Shown here piece after piece: positions 26,082 to 37,041 of a stretch of 64,000 nucleotides of DNA (position 1 is the first letter of the stretch; each line of letters begins with the position of its first letter). Source of the DNA: an uncultured Schlesneria sp. (GTDB lineage Bacteria > Planctomycetota > Planctomycetia > Planctomycetales > Planctomycetaceae); assembly GCA_903858935.1 (NCBI GenBank), contig CAIOKO010000242.1, forward strand, positions 1 to 64,000, given 5' to 3'. The position numbers were made by a program, and so were the translations under genes. The notes beneath the pieces are model-generated. The model was not told where the DNA came from and searched no databases. It saw nothing but the letters and a program-made list of their open reading frames with translations.

Positions 26082-27623
26082 ATGCTTCAGGAACGAGCCA
26101 GTGGCGTCCTCCTGCACCCCACTTCGATTCCTACACGATATGGAATCGGTGATCTTGGCCCTCGCGCCCTGGAGTTTATCGACTGGCTTTCCGGCGCAGA
26201 ACAAAGTTACTGGCAGGTGCTGCCATTGTGCCCTACCGATCAGGGTGACTCGCCCTATCAATCCCCTTCCTCCTTTGCAGGCAATCCGCTGTTAATCAGC
26301 CCTGATCTGCTTGCTGCTGATGGCCTTTTGTCTGACGAAGACTTGTCGGCTGCCGCGTTACCCGAGATGGAATACTCGTCGCGAGTCGATTTCCATCAGG
26401 CAGCCGAGCGAAAGTATCAGCTGCTGGAAATCGCAATCAGCAATTTGAGAAAACGACCCAGTGGCGATCCGCTGCAACAGGAATTTACAGCCTTTTGTGA
26501 TCAGCACAGGGACTGGGTCGAAAACCATGCGAAATTCATGGCGCAACGCGGCGCGAATCAAAATCGACAATGGCAGAAATGGACCGAATCCGTTTCCGCT
26601 CCTGAAAGCCCAGTCAATTCTGAACTTGGCGAACGATATGTCGCAGCCCTGATTTTACAGTTCTTTTTCGTCCGCCAATGGCAGCAACTCCGAAAATTTG
26701 CGAGTGACCGCGGGATTCGGATTATCGGCGATATTCCGATTTATGTTTCGCTCGACAGCGTCGATGTCTGGGGGAATCGCTCGCTGTTTCAGCTAAATGA
26801 GCAGGGGGACCCGACTCGAGTGGCCGGGGTTCCACCCGACTACTTCGCCGCGACCGGACAGTTGTGGAACAACCCGCTTTACGACTGGGATGCGATGGAA
26901 CGCGATGGCTTTCGCTGGTGGATCCACCGATTGGAAGCGGTTCTACAGTTTGTCGACCTGGTTCGACTCGACCACTTTCGTGGATTTGAGTCGTATTGGT
27001 CAGTTCCCGCTGGCGAAAAGACCGCGATGAACGGCGAATGGGTTCCTGGCCCTCGGGGTAAGCTGTTGCAGGCGTTATGCAATGCAAAAAGCTCTGAATC
27101 TACAACGTCGGTGACGGTTCCGATCATTGCCGAAGATCTCGGGATGATTACGGAAGAAGTCCATGCGCTGCGCAAAGAGTTCCATTTGCCAGGAATGAAG
27201 GTTTTGCAGTTTCTGTTGCCCGGGGAAGCATGGGACAATACTCGTCCCGAAGATTTCGAACCTAATTCTGTGACATATACCGGCACTCACGACAACGATA
27301 CGACGCTCGGTTGGTTCCGCGAGAAAATTCTGCATAACCACGAACAGCTTGAACGACTGAAACGATATACCCGCTGCGAAGAACACAACATCGCCTGGGA
27401 ATTCATCGAACTCGCCCTGAGATCGGGATCGAAACTGGCCATCGTCCCTCTGCAAGATGCATTATCACTTGGGGCTGACGCCCGCATGAATACCCCGGGA
27501 ACAAGTGGCCCCGACGTCGATAACTGGCGTTGGAAATACGTTCCCGGCATGCTGACCACCGACATTCAGAAGCGTCTGGCTGATCTGACCAGACAATCAG
27601 GGCGATCTCAGCAGAAACACTAA
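26082..27623 (+). CDS. malQ: 4-alpha-glucanotransferase (GH77, amylomaltase)
   Basis: 513 residues, the length of bacterial amylomaltases of the short type. Starts with R-A-S-G-V-L-L-H-P-T-S-I and continues Q-V-L-P-L-C-P-T-D-Q-G-D-S-P-Y-Q. The nucleophile Asp is in V-R-L-D-H-F-R-G-F, the acid/base Glu in I-I-A-E-D-L-G, and the third acid in G-T-H-D-N-D-T. The enzyme transfers alpha-1,4 glucan segments in glycogen or maltodextrin metabolism. No other glycogen gene is adjacent. A cytoplasmic enzyme with all motifs intact. Confidence 0.95.
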   Translation: MLQERASGVLLHPTSIPTRYGIGDLGPRALEFIDWLSGAEQSYWQVLPLCPTDQGDSPYQSPSSFAGNPLLISPDLLAADGLLSDEDLSAAALPEMEYSSRVDFHQAAERKYQLLEIAISNLRKRPSGDPLQQEFTAFCDQHRDWVENHAKFMAQRGANQNRQWQKWTESVSAPESPVNSELGERYVAALILQFFFVRQWQQLRKFASDRGIRIIGDIPIYVSLDSVDVWGNRSLFQLNEQGDPTRVAGVPPDYFAATGQLWNNPLYDWDAMERDGFRWWIHRLEAVLQFVDLVRLDHFRGFESYWSVPAGEKTAMNGEWVPGPRGKLLQALCNAKSSESTTSVTVPIIAEDLGMITEEVHALRKEFHLPGMKVLQFLLPGEAWDNTRPEDFEPNSVTYTGTHDNDTTLGWFREKILHNHEQLERLKRYTRCEEHNIAWEFIELALRSGSKLAIVPLQDALSLGADARMNTPGTSGPDVDNWRWKYVPGMLTTDIQKRLADLTRQSGRSQQKH

Positions 27624-27982
27624 AAATATTCGTATAAGTTGCAAGGATCGGGGCCTCAATTCGAGATTCTTCCACGAGACAGGCTCGGATGGCAATAAAA
27701 TCCTGCTATCGGGAGGTTGTCCTCCGGCGGACAATTGTCTTAAATGACTCGTAATTCTGGTTTTGGTGCGGTTTCGAACCATAACGCGGCTTCCCCAAGT
27801 TGCCCGTCGTAGTTAGAATCCCGCGCGACCTTTGTCATGCACAATTCAAGGGCGAATCGTGCAGCCGGGTCATTTTGGTGGATCGTTTTGGAAGAGTTAG
27901 ACTCATCGGCTGCTCTTCGTAGATTCGCGCAATGCTCCAATCGATCGGGGACATTGCCGAACGACTGATAAAGGAGTCAACA
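27624..27982. other. Intergenic region, nothing recognised
   Basis: About 360 bases between malQ and the next gene on the same strand. It ends in the site AAGGAG before the GTG at 27983. No repeat, hairpin with T run or gene was found. Confidence 0.4.
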
Positions 27983-29707
27983 GTGTTCGTTCGAAAGCTC
28001 GCTCTCTTTTTCATCGCATTGACAGGATTGGCGGTCCAAACCGCAGTCGCTCAATCGGAAGCTCGCATACGGGTTGTCATTCCTAGTGCGACTGCCGTTG
28101 AAGACGATTTGAAATGGTTGATCGAACTGAGTCCGACAGCCGACCTGAAGAAACAATGGAAAAATGTCAAAGAAGGCCTGATTGACGCGTTCACCCAGGG
28201 TGTTGACGAGAAAAAGCCTCTTTCAATTGACCTGGTCTTCCGAAAGGATGAGCTGTCCTACGAATCTCGAATCCCGATTTCGAACCTGCTCGACAAAAAC
28301 AAAGGATTCCTCCCAAGCCTTCGCGGTATGGGATACCTCAATAAACCGGTTGGGCAGGACTTCTACGAGGTTTTTGAGAAGGGAAAGAAGCCTTTCTTCC
28401 TGCGATATGAAAAGGACTACGCCTGGATTGCATCGTTGAAAGAAGCGGTTCCCGCAAACCGTCCAATCCCGATGGCTGACTTGCAGCCGTTGCTTGCTCT
28501 GAACAAAGACGTTGTCGCTGAACTGAAAAATGACTCTGCAGGCCTGGCCAAACGCCGCCAGAACTTTCAAGCACTACGCACACAATTCGAAGCACTGGTC
28601 CGCATCAAGCGGAATGAAGATCCGAATGTCTTTAACCTGCGAAAGCTCTCCACCACTCAACAATTAAACGAAGCGGAACGATTTCTTGTCGAAACCGAAT
28701 CTCTGCAGGCGAGCTGGACCACGAATGCGGTTTCTCCTGCCGGATTCGGAAGAGGCGAATTTTCGCTAACCGCTCTGCCTGAGACCGATCTTCTGAAGAG
28801 CATTGAGCAATTCGCGGTCAAGCCGAGCTATTTTGCGAATGTCAAATTGCACGATAGCCCGATTGCCGTCGGAAGACTGAATTTCCCGCTCGATTCGGTT
28901 CGAGTGGCACACCTGAAAGACTTTTACAAGGCCGTTCGTCCGGTGGTCGAGTCTGAAATCAAGGCAAGACCAGCAGCCACTTACAGCGACGACCAGAAAG
29001 CCGCCACACAGCAAGCCACGACCTCGTTCCTCGATCTTTTGGACGCAGGTTTGGGTCTTGGTGTCGTGGATGCTTTTGCTGACGCTTACGCTTTCGCCCC
29101 GGGGAAAAATGTGCTGGTCTGCGGAATTCGAACGGCTAACGGCAAACAGGCAGACGAGATTGTCAAAATCCTGCCAAAATTGAAATCGGAATGGGAAGTA
29201 AAACTCGATGTTCACGAACATGGCGGAGTCAAGATTCATGAATTGACCGTTCCAAAATCGCGTCTTGAATCGTTTCAGAAGGTCTTCGCAGACAATTCCG
29301 TCATTTACGTCGGGACCAGCCAGGACGCCGTTTGGGGTGCAGTGGGCGCTGATGGTCTGGCGCAATTGAAAACCGCAATCGATCAGGCTGCGCTTCCAGC
29401 TCCCGAGAAGGTTGATCCCGTTGTGGTCAGCTATCAGGTGCAGGTCGCGAAACTCGTGAAACTGGTGGAAGTAATCCAAAAGGAACTTCCCGCAGTGGCT
29501 GGTCTGACGAAAGATCAGCAGCAGCAGAGAAAAGACCTGGAAAAATATCGCAAGCTGGCTCAGGATGCGATGGCAGGATGCGAATCGCTGATGAAGGGCG
29601 AACTACGACGTACCGATAACAAAATCGAAGGCTTCATCGATATGAACGAATGTGTGCTCAAGTACATTGGTTCGATGGTTGCCGACGGGGCGAAGCAGAT
29701 TCAGTAA
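27983..29707 (+). CDS. Large secreted protein, paralog of the protein at 62267
   Basis: 574 residues. GTG start with AAGGAG seven bases before, followed by a signal peptide ending A-V-A-Q. The mature protein begins with [10 protein letters not shown] and alternates strands and helices; [16 protein letters not shown] and [12 protein letters not shown] are landmarks. The gene at 62267-63838 has the same layout (signal, substrate-like beta strand with K-K-E-Y-A-Y-F-A-D, then D-L-V-V-N-Y-D-L). No known domain; a planctomycete-type periplasmic family. The methyltransferase gene follows 40 bases later. Confidence 0.75.
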   Translation: MFVRKLALFFIALTGLAVQTAVAQSEARIRVVIPSATAVEDDLKWLIELSPTADLKKQWKNVKEGLIDAFTQGVDEKKPLSIDLVFRKDELSYESRIPISNLLDKNKGFLPSLRGMGYLNKPVGQDFYEVFEKGKKPFFLRYEKDYAWIASLKEAVPANRPIPMADLQPLLALNKDVVAELKNDSAGLAKRRQNFQALRTQFEALVRIKRNEDPNVFNLRKLSTTQQLNEAERFLVETESLQASWTTNAVSPAGFGRGEFSLTALPETDLLKSIEQFAVKPSYFANVKLHDSPIAVGRLNFPLDSVRVAHLKDFYKAVRPVVESEIKARPAATYSDDQKAATQQATTSFLDLLDAGLGLGVVDAFADAYAFAPGKNVLVCGIRTANGKQADEIVKILPKLKSEWEVKLDVHEHGGVKIHELTVPKSRLESFQKVFADNSVIYVGTSQDAVWGAVGADGLAQLKTAIDQAALPAPEKVDPVVVSYQVQVAKLVKLVEVIQKELPAVAGLTKDQQQQRKDLEKYRKLAQDAMAGCESLMKGELRRTDNKIEGFIDMNECVLKYIGSMVADGAKQIQ

Positions 29708-29747
29708 GCACCGGTTGCAGCAGCACGATCTCGACGAGGAAATTCTT

Positions 29748-30491
29748 GTGGCGACTTCTGGCGGATTTTTTAGCGACCTCAAAATCCTGTGGCACATGGC
29801 GGTGACAGGAGGCCGAGGCCGGACGCACGAAGAACGACTCGAGAATTTCTATTCCGGTCAAGCGGCTGGCTACGATGCCTTTCGCAAACGGCTGTTGCAC
29901 GGGCGCGAAGAAATGTTCGCGTCGTTGCCATCTGCTCCGGGAGGAATCTGGGTCGATCTGGGTGCTGGTACAGGTGAAAACGCCGAGAATTGGGGGCCTC
30001 GTTTAAACGATTTTTCGAAAGTCTATCTTGTCGATTTATCGACCTCGCTGCTCAAGATTGCTGATCAGAGAATTCAGGCTCGTCAATGGAACAACGTCCA
30101 GACAGTCCATGCGGATGCGACAAAGTTCGTTCCTCCGGAAGGTTCTGCAGACGTCGTCACCTGCTCTTATTCGCTGACGATGATTCCCGACTGGTTTCTG
30201 ACGATCGATCAAGCATTCAAAATGCTGAAGCCAGGCGGAACTTTCGGCGTCGTCGACTTTTTCGTCGCGAGGAAATGGCCAGCCGAGGGTCTAAGGAAGC
30301 ATGCGTGGTCGACAAGAACGTTGTGGCAGGCCTGGTTTGCCAACGATAATGTTTTTCTCAGCCCCGACCACATTCCCTATCTGCAAAGTCGGTTTGAAAC
30401 AGTTTCACTAGATCAAGACCGAGGCACGGTTCCCTACCTGCCGCTCGTTCGAGCACCTTATTACCGATTCGTCGGTCGCAAACCGCTTTAA
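29748..30491 (+). CDS. Class I SAM-dependent methyltransferase, BtaB-like
   Basis: 247 residues. GTG start with GAGGA about eight bases upstream. After [20 protein letters not shown] comes the SAM-binding motif [12 protein letters not shown], then V-Y-L-V-D-L-S and [13 protein letters not shown]. The N-terminal segment recalls BtaB, the N-methyltransferase of betaine-lipid synthesis, but no btaA gene is beside it, so the substrate remains open. Cytoplasmic or membrane-attached. Confidence 0.82.
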   Translation: MATSGGFFSDLKILWHMAVTGGRGRTHEERLENFYSGQAAGYDAFRKRLLHGREEMFASLPSAPGGIWVDLGAGTGENAENWGPRLNDFSKVYLVDLSTSLLKIADQRIQARQWNNVQTVHADATKFVPPEGSADVVTCSYSLTMIPDWFLTIDQAFKMLKPGGTFGVVDFFVARKWPAEGLRKHAWSTRTLWQAWFANDNVFLSPDHIPYLQSRFETVSLDQDRGTVPYLPLVRAPYYRFVGRKPL

Positions 30492-30683
30492 ACACCAATC
30501 CATGGGGGTGTGGCGGACGGCCTGTGCACATGGGTGAGCTACGAATTCAACATAAATTACCAGGGTAAAGGCCCGTTAATCGACATTGCAGGGGCGGTGG
30601 GGTTTCGCAATTTCGGGGTTGGTCGTAGGAACTTGGACACCCGCCCGCGCTTTCTTCCTTACGCTTCGAGCGTCGTAATGCAC

Positions 30684-31736
30684 TTATTCTATTGTCTTCT
30701 TCACAACCGGCATCGACACTGTAACCAGCTTGTCTTCACGGCGGACGACGATTTTCAACTGGTCGCCGCTTTCCAGTCGGCCCAGTTCTTCCTTCAGGGT
30801 CTGACACGACTGGACCAGATCGTTACCGACAAACAGGATCAAATCATTCGGTAACAGTCCGGCTGTCTCGGCGGGCGATCCAGGGAGAATCCTGTCGATG
30901 TAAGCAGGTGTCCGAGCGACAACGTCGGGGATCGTAATAATCCCAAAATCCGTTGCGTCGTACCGACGAGGCTTTTTCCTGGATAACCCGCCACCCTCCT
31001 CGTCATCCATTTTCTTCGTCTGAAATCGGCCGGTGATGATCTGTTCAACAGTTTCGCTCAATTCGCTGATCGGCATTACGTAGTTCAGCCAGGTGTTTGT
31101 CTGCGTGTTTCGTAGTTCCTTGCCGATCATTCCGAGCAGCCGACCATCCCATGTGGTCAACGCGCCACCTGCTGCTCCGGCATTATTGGTGACCGCATCT
31201 ACGACATAGACCGACCCGTTGTAGGGTGACTCGAAAGCACCTCGTCGAGCGGCCAATGTCGTTTTCGCGGCAATCACACCGTGAATGACAGAAACCGGTT
31301 CGTCGCCCGTCGCGACTTTGAAGGCATTGCTGAAACCGAGCACACGTGCACCTGGGCCGGCACTGGTTGCCAAACCCAAATCAAAGAACGGCAAGCCGTC
31401 CGCCTCGATTTTCAACACCGCCAGATCGAGTGGCGGTTCGAATCCGACAACTTTCCCCTCATACCTCCGACCGTCATTCAACACGATAGCGACCGTGTCA
31501 CTATCAAGAATGTGGCTCCAGACTGTGACAATGTGGCCCTGGGGTGAGACCAGGAAACCGGTTCCATATGCATAGAGATTTTTGCCCCCGCCAGCACCGA
31601 AGATTTTGACGACTTTCGGCGAGATCGCAGCAATTGTCTGAGTCGTTGATTGAGCTGAACTAACGTTATTCACGAGCAACAGACTGCAGATCACCCACAA
31701 CAAAACAGTGGAGAGGTTTCTTGTGTTATTCATCAA
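30684..31736 (-). CDS. Trypsin-like protein with PDZ domain, catalytic serine lost
   Basis: 350 residues: signal peptide (to about 28), trypsin-like domain (about 30-230) and one PDZ domain (about 262-345). The histidine (T-V-W-S-H-I-L) and the aspartate (P-L-D-L-A-V-L-K) of the triad are present, but where proteases have G-N-S-G-G the sequence reads G-A-A-G-G-A-L, so the nucleophile is Ala. The protein cannot be a normal serine protease. It lies after an intact HtrA-like gene on the same strand with copy B of the repeat between. It may be a chaperone, decoy or regulatory partner. Confidence 0.88.
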   Translation of the reverse strand: MMNNTRNLSTVLLWVICSLLLVNNVSSAQSTTQTIAAISPKVVKIFGAGGGKNLYAYGTGFLVSPQGHIVTVWSHILDSDTVAIVLNDGRRYEGKVVGFEPPLDLAVLKIEADGLPFFDLGLATSAGPGARVLGFSNAFKVATGDEPVSVIHGVIAAKTTLAARRGAFESPYNGSVYVVDAVTNNAGAAGGALTTWDGRLLGMIGKELRNTQTNTWLNYVMPISELSETVEQIITGRFQTKKMDDEEGGGLSRKKPRRYDATDFGIITIPDVVARTPAYIDRILPGSPAETAGLLPNDLILFVGNDLVQSCQTLKEELGRLESGDQLKIVVRREDKLVTVSMPVVKKTIE

Positions 31737-31776
31737 TGCTCAATCTATGATTTATCAACGTTTTAATTTCGGGTTC

Positions 31777-31869
31777 TGTGCCACTGCTACGGAGTCTTTC
31801 GGAGGAGCAGTGTTTTCTTCTTTGCGTCAAAGAGCATTGCTTTACCGAAGACGGTCAAGCAATGGCACA
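31777..31869 (+). repeat. Intergenic palindromic repeat, copy B
   Basis: Terminal arms TGTGCCACTGCT (31777) and AGCAATGGCACA (31858) differ at one base. Inside are CGGAGTCTTTCGGAG and a hairpin CATTGCTTTACCG/CGGTCAAGCAATG with loop AAGA. The element ends a few tens of bases before the HtrA-like gene stop. Confidence 0.8.
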
Positions 31870-31893
31870 AGACTTTTTATTCGCGACAAAACT

Positions 31894-33645
31894 CTAATTT
31901 CGTGTTTCATTGGCTTCTGTCACGTCAATCGTTTGAACTTCAAAAATTCCATAAGCAGTGTCACCGTAACGGACCGAGAACCGGCTCGGGAAACGTCGAC
32001 TGTTGAAATCGCCGTACTGCTGAAATCGAACTTCACACCCATCGACATCGTCACCAAGTGCCGAATCAAAACCGACTAGTGCGCCATCACTGACCGAAAA
32101 ATACCAGCGACATTCGACTGATGACTTTTTGGTTTCAAGCACATCCACCATCGTTCCACGTCCGTCGAGTGGTTGGCTGCCATAGTAAGAAAACTGATTA
32201 AATGCCGACTTTCCTTCGCTGAGCAGCAATTTGAACTGATAGAGCGCCGCCAGCAGTCCCCCGGAACCAGGTGGTTCATCGATGAAGTCAGCTCCTTCCA
32301 GATTTTGAAGGCCGGGCGGTCGCTTCGTAAACTGAACCGTCAGCGCTTGAGGCAATAGTTTGATCTGAAAACTGTCCTCGTCGGCGGTCTTGCCATTCAA
32401 GACCCATTTCGACTGTGGGCTACCGTGCCAACTGACGAACGGTTCCAGGCCCTGCAAAACCCGTTGCTGTTCCTGCTGATTGAAGTAGTAGTTGGCATAC
32501 CCCGTTTTTTTAACGAACAGCTTTTTATACTCCTCAGGAAATTCTTCTTTTGGTAATTCGGCTTCAACCAGCTTGGGATCGTCCGTTTTTTTCGGATCGT
32601 TTTTTTTTGGTCCAGGTGGCTTGGGAGCCTTCGGCCCTTCAGACTGGGATAATTCCGACTTCCGGTGCAGGGGGGGTAATTCAACAAAAATCTCTTGCTT
32701 CTTACCTTCTCGCCGATAGACGAGCTCCAGTGACCAGCCTTTGGGATAGATTCCCAGAATATTCTTGAACTGATTCACACTGCCAATTGGTCGGCCGGCA
32801 AACGAGATGATCTCGTCGTCTTCACGCAGACCGCGTCGGTAGGCGTCTGATGATTCCAGAATCGAGTCAACCAGCACCGTTCGATCGGAACCGGTCCGAA
32901 CCGTCGCCCCCAAAGTCGCGTGATCGACGATATGACCACCACGAAGTTGATCCATGAAGTGCTTGATCTGATTGATCGAAATGGCATATCCCGCGCCGAC
33001 GTTGACCCGACCTCTTTTTTCAACCGCGATCCGACCATTAATGCCGATCAGCTCGCCCGACGCATTAAACAGTGGACCACCGGAGTTTCCCGGGTTGATC
33101 GACGTATCAACTTGAATACAGTCTGTATATTCCAGAAATGTCCCGGCAGGGTACTGATAGCGATGAACGCCGCTCACCATTCCGAATGTCACGGTCGGCT
33201 GGAAATCGGTCGCGAGCAGAAACGGATTTCCCATCGCATAGGTCCAGTCTCCCGCTGACACGGCATCGCTGTCTCCCAGCGGAGCAAAGGGAAAATCGTT
33301 TCGTCCCAGCAATTTAATCAGTGCCACATCGCCGGTCGGGTCATAGCCGACGATGACCGCATCATACAAGACGCCGTCGTTCAGCCCGCACTTCATGAAA
33401 TTGCCACAGGCGCTGGTTACGTGAAAATTCGAAAGAGCGTAACCATCAGCACTGATCAGAACTCCAGAACCACCACCGTTTCCGTCCGGCGAAAAGATCG
33501 CGACCACTGTCGGAGCCGCTCGTTTGACGACGTCGATCCGATTCTGCTGGACCTGAAGTACATCCGCTTCAGCGGCGGACAATCCGCCTTCCGACATTGC
33601 GATGACTCCGACAAGGAGACTCAGCAACGCAACTGGACTTTTCAT
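31894..33645 (-). CDS. HtrA/DegP-like serine protease with PDZ domain
   Basis: 583 residues. Signal peptide (to about 26), then a protease domain with full triad: S-N-F-H-V-T, G-D-V-A-L-I-K-L and N-P-G-N-S-G-G-P-L. A PDZ domain follows (about 255-345). After a Pro/Lys-rich linker the C-terminal 200 residues form a separate beta-rich domain unknown to me. Start ATG at 33645 has AAGAG upstream. A periplasmic quality-control protease; the next gene on the strand is its inactive relative. Confidence 0.9.
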   Translation of the reverse strand: MKSPVALLSLLVGVIAMSEGGLSAAEADVLQVQQNRIDVVKRAAPTVVAIFSPDGNGGGSGVLISADGYALSNFHVTSACGNFMKCGLNDGVLYDAVIVGYDPTGDVALIKLLGRNDFPFAPLGDSDAVSAGDWTYAMGNPFLLATDFQPTVTFGMVSGVHRYQYPAGTFLEYTDCIQVDTSINPGNSGGPLFNASGELIGINGRIAVEKRGRVNVGAGYAISINQIKHFMDQLRGGHIVDHATLGATVRTGSDRTVLVDSILESSDAYRRGLREDDEIISFAGRPIGSVNQFKNILGIYPKGWSLELVYRREGKKQEIFVELPPLHRKSELSQSEGPKAPKPPGPKKNDPKKTDDPKLVEAELPKEEFPEEYKKLFVKKTGYANYYFNQQEQQRVLQGLEPFVSWHGSPQSKWVLNGKTADEDSFQIKLLPQALTVQFTKRPPGLQNLEGADFIDEPPGSGGLLAALYQFKLLLSEGKSAFNQFSYYGSQPLDGRGTMVDVLETKKSSVECRWYFSVSDGALVGFDSALGDDVDGCEVRFQQYGDFNSRRFPSRFSVRYGDTAYGIFEVQTIDVTEANETRN

Positions 33646-34035
33646 GAAACTCTTTCTGCTCGATTGACCTACCGTTCCCATTCTAACGAAGACAACGGCA
33701 TCCGCTATCAGATTCGCTGATCTGCGCGTCCTGGGGAAGAGCGCAACTCGAAATTTCAGGTCGATTTGCGGTTACGGAAGCATGTTGAGGCTTTCTGGCA
33801 ACAATTGTTGACGAAAAATGTTGACGACTCGCCACAGTGACCTATGTTTGCGTCATGTCCAACAGGAATTGTTTGCCAGCGTGCCGCAGAAGGCAAGAGC
33901 GTCACAATCGGCAATGACTGAATGATCGGATCATCAGCAGTTTCGAAACGCGGGTCTCGCCCTCCCGTGGACAACTTTCGCGTCTTGCCAAAAGACCACA
34001 ACATCAAAGACCTCCTTTTGAAAAGTACTCAAGTG
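33646..34035. other. Divergent upstream region, no gene
   Basis: Between the HtrA-like gene and the response-regulator gene. The frame of the latter is open to 33922 but no start there has a ribosome site. No repeat recognised apart from a short GTCTCGCCCTCCC string at 33955, similar to the end of the repeat at 41026. Confidence 0.4.
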
Positions 34036-35427
34036 ATGAATCATGGTTCCCTTTTGCTTGTTGATGATGATCCGCTGGTGTTGGAATCGATGGCCGACTT
34101 CCTTCGCAGCCTTGGTCACCGGACTGAAACCGCGCAAAATTGCCTGGATGCGATTGAGCGGATCAAAGAATGTCCCTTCGACGCCGTCGTCTGTGACGTG
34201 AACCTGCCCGATCAGGATGGATTCCGACTGCTCGAATGGACGACGCAGTCTGCTCCTGAAACACAGGTCATTCTGCTCACCGGATTTGGCACGATCGAAA
34301 GCGCCGTGGACGCAATTCGTCTGGGAGCCTTTGATTACCTCACCAAACCGGTTGTTGACGATGAACTGACTTTCTCGATCAACAGGGCACTCGGTCAAAA
34401 ACAAATTGTCAACGAAAGCCGTCAGCTGAAGCAAGCTTTTGATCAGCGGTTCGGTATGGGAAATATCGTCGGGCACGACTATCGCATGCAGAAAATGTTC
34501 GACGTAATTGAAAGCGTGTCGGACATGCGGACCACGGTTCTGGTCCTTGGTGAATCCGGTACCGGCAAAACGATGACCGCCCGCGCCATCCATCAGATGA
34601 GTAACCGCCGGGACAAACCGTTCGTTGAAGTTGCTTGCGGTGCATTGCCTGATTCGTTGCTGGAAAGTGAGCTTTTCGGTCATGTCGCAGGAGCTTTCAC
34701 CGGAGCCAATCACGACAAGGTGGGGAAATTTCTGCAAGCCAATGGGGGAACGATTTTCCTCGACGAAATCGGAACCGCTTCGCCCAGCCTGCAGGTCAAG
34801 CTTCTTCGAGTTCTTCAGGACCGTGAATTCGAACCGGTCGGCTCGACGAAGACGCAAAAAGTCGATGTCCGCATGATTCTCGCCACGAACCTCGATTTGG
34901 AAGAGTCGGTTCGCAAAGGGGAGTTTCGTCAAGACCTTTACTACCGCATCAACGTCGTCTCGCTGACACAGCCACCCCTGCGTGAACGGACCAGTGATAT
35001 TCCGTTGCTTGCCGAACATTACCTGCAAGAGTTCATCAAGCAGACGGGCAAGGGAGTGACCGGTTTCAGCCACGAAGCGGTTGAACTGCTTCAAAGATAC
35101 CGTTGGCCTGGGAACGTTCGCGAACTGGTCAACGTGATCGAACGGGCGGTCGTTCTGACAAAGAACGCGATCATTCAACCAAGTGACTTTCCCGATGCGC
35201 TTCGACGCGACGATTCATTTGCGGAACTGGGCGGTCGTTTCGCTCAGGCCGGAAACCAGCTGAAATCAGCCTTGGCCACTCCTGAAAAGCAATTGATTAT
35301 CGAAGCCCTGGAAACCCACGGCTGGAACCGTCAGGAAACCGCCGATGCGCTCGGGATCAACCGAACAACGCTCTACAAAAAGATGAAAAAGTACGGCATC
35401 AGTTTCGAGCGACAATTGATGACGTGA
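34036..35427 (+). CDS. NtrC-family sigma-54-dependent response regulator
   Basis: 463 residues. Receiver domain with phospho-acceptor D54 (V-V-C-D-V-N-L-P-D), AAA+ domain with Walker A G-E-S-G-T-G-K-T at 172-179, sigma-54 contact loop G-A-F-T-G-A at 219-224, Walker B T-I-F-L-D-E-I, and R fingers ([10 protein letters not shown]). The C-terminal Fis-type helix-turn-helix ends [12 protein letters not shown]. It activates sigma-54 promoters when phosphorylated. No histidine kinase is adjacent. The ATG at 34036 is chosen because the receiver begins there. Confidence 0.93.
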   Translation: MNHGSLLLVDDDPLVLESMADFLRSLGHRTETAQNCLDAIERIKECPFDAVVCDVNLPDQDGFRLLEWTTQSAPETQVILLTGFGTIESAVDAIRLGAFDYLTKPVVDDELTFSINRALGQKQIVNESRQLKQAFDQRFGMGNIVGHDYRMQKMFDVIESVSDMRTTVLVLGESGTGKTMTARAIHQMSNRRDKPFVEVACGALPDSLLESELFGHVAGAFTGANHDKVGKFLQANGGTIFLDEIGTASPSLQVKLLRVLQDREFEPVGSTKTQKVDVRMILATNLDLEESVRKGEFRQDLYYRINVVSLTQPPLRERTSDIPLLAEHYLQEFIKQTGKGVTGFSHEAVELLQRYRWPGNVRELVNVIERAVVLTKNAIIQPSDFPDALRRDDSFAELGGRFAQAGNQLKSALATPEKQLIIEALETHGWNRQETADALGINRTTLYKKMKKYGISFERQLMT

Positions 35428-35754
35428 AATCCGCGGATTTTTCGGATCTGCACTCGTCATTCAACGCACGTTATCCGGCAGGGAAAACGGCTGTTACGCA
35501 ACCACCAAAGCGAAAGGAAACGCGAAGATTTTTTGGAACACTAATCTTCACTAATAAAAGAGAAACCTGAATTGTCTTAATTCGTGAAGATTAGTGTTCC
35601 CTGAATCTTGATTTGAAAACTCGCAAGTGTTTTGCATGTAATGACTTGCGTTTTGTGTTGTTCGGGGTTCGTTGCCTGTTGCAAATTGTGCCGACCTGAC
35701 AACGCGCGATTGATTATCCTCTTCTGAACCCTTCATGCGACGCGCATGGACCGA
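35428..35754. repeat. Convergent gap with long inverted repeat
   Basis: GGAACACTAATCTTCAC (35535-35551) and GTGAAGATTAGTGTTCC (35584-35600) are perfect 17-base arms around 32 bases. The motif GGAAYACTAATCT returns at 39199. It could terminate both converging genes or be an interspersed repeat. Confidence 0.7.
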
Positions 35755-37041
35755 CTATGCCTGGGGGGAAGTGTAATCGGTTAGTGATTCGGGTTTCATG
35801 GTGATGCTGTAGCCGGGTGCCGTTGGCGGGACGTAGTGTCCGTTTCGCATGACGACTGGATTGATGAAATGCTCATGCAGATGTCCGGCGTATTCGCAGA
35901 GCCGGTTCTCCAGTGAACCACTGACGCAGATGTAATCGATCATCGCCAGGTGCTGCACATATTCGCAAAGTCCGACGCCTCCTGCGTGAGGACAGACTGG
36001 AATGTTGAACTTGGCCGCCAGCAGCAGGATCGAAAGAACTTCATTTACGCCGCCGACTCGGCAGCTATCGATCTGACAGACTCCGATCGCTCCCGATTGA
36101 AGAAACTGTTTGAACATAATCCGGTTTGCGCAATGTTCGCCGGTGGCAACCTGGATCGGAGCGACCGCTTTGGCGATCGCAAGATGGCCCAGCACGTCGT
36201 CAGGGCTGGTAGGTTCTTCAATGAACCAGGGCTTGAACTGAGCCAATGACTTCATCCATTCGATCGCCTGATTGACTTCCCAGACTTGATTGGCGTCGAC
36301 CATCAGTCGTCGTTCCCAGCCGATCTCTTCGCGAATGATGCGGCAGCGTCGGATATCATCGTTGAGGTCACGCCCGACTTTGATTTTGAAGACGTTCCAG
36401 CCCTGAGCCAGGCAATCACGACAGAGTCGTCTCAGCTTGTCATCGTCATAACCGAGCCAACCGGCGGAGGTCGTGTAGGCGGGATATCCATCATTTTTAA
36501 GGTGAGCGATCCGATCAGCTTTCGTCGATTCAATTCTCTTCAGGATTTGAACCGCTTCAGCGGGAGTCAGCACATCCGTCAGATACCGGAAATCTACACA
36601 ACCAACAAATTGTTCCGGCGTCAGATCGGCCACAAGCCGCCACAACGGTTTCCCTTCGATCTTCGCCCAGAGATCCCACACGGCATTTACGACGGCTGCT
36701 GTCGCCAGATGAATCACACCTTTTTCCGGCCCAACCCAGCGAAGCTGGCTGTCGCCAGTGATATGCCGCCAGAATCCCGCCATGTCTGAAGTAAATGATT
36801 CCAGCGTCCGTCCGACAACGAGGGGAGCGAGCGCCTCAATCGCCGCAACACACAGTTCGTTCCCACGTCCAATCGTAAACGTCATCCCATGCCCTGCCGC
36901 CTGATCAGGTCGATCGGTCTCAAGTATGACATAGGCTGCAGAATAATCGGGGTCTGGATTCATGGCATCAGAGCCGTCCAGCATCTTCGAAGTTGGAAAT
37001 CGAATGTCATGAGCAGTCAATCGAGTAATGATAGTGGGCAT
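35755..37041 (-). CDS. L-fuconate dehydratase (enolase superfamily)
   Basis: 428 residues. Typical start R-F-P-T-S-K-M-L-D-G-S-D-A-M-N-P-D-P-D-Y-S-A. Catalytic and metal residues fall one position off those of Xanthomonas fuconate dehydratase: K219-I-K221, D249, E275, E302 and H352. The enzyme removes water from L-fuconate to give 2-keto-3-deoxy-L-fuconate in L-fucose degradation. No other fucose gene is near, so the pathway must be assembled from elsewhere. The ATG at 37041 has no clear ribosome site. It probably supports use of fucose from algal polysaccharide, an inference. Confidence 0.93.
   Translation of the reverse strand: MPTIITRLTAHDIRFPTSKMLDGSDAMNPDPDYSAAYVILETDRPDQAAGHGMTFTIGRGNELCVAAIEALAPLVVGRTLESFTSDMAGFWRHITGDSQLRWVGPEKGVIHLATAAVVNAVWDLWAKIEGKPLWRLVADLTPEQFVGCVDFRYLTDVLTPAEAVQILKRIESTKADRIAHLKNDGYPAYTTSAGWLGYDDDKLRRLCRDCLAQGWNVFKIKVGRDLNDDIRRCRIIREEIGWERRLMVDANQVWEVNQAIEWMKSLAQFKPWFIEEPTSPDDVLGHLAIAKAVAPIQVATGEHCANRIMFKQFLQSGAIGVCQIDSCRVGGVNEVLSILLLAAKFNIPVCPHAGGVGLCEYVQHLAMIDYICVSGSLENRLCEYAGHLHEHFINPVVMRNGHYVPPTAPGYSITMKPESLTDYTSPQA

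Noticed and set aside
25667-26083. Open frame of about 138 codons opposite rnd and malQ ends
   Set aside because: No ribosome site, unlikely composition, overlaps the rnd start; no family resemblance.
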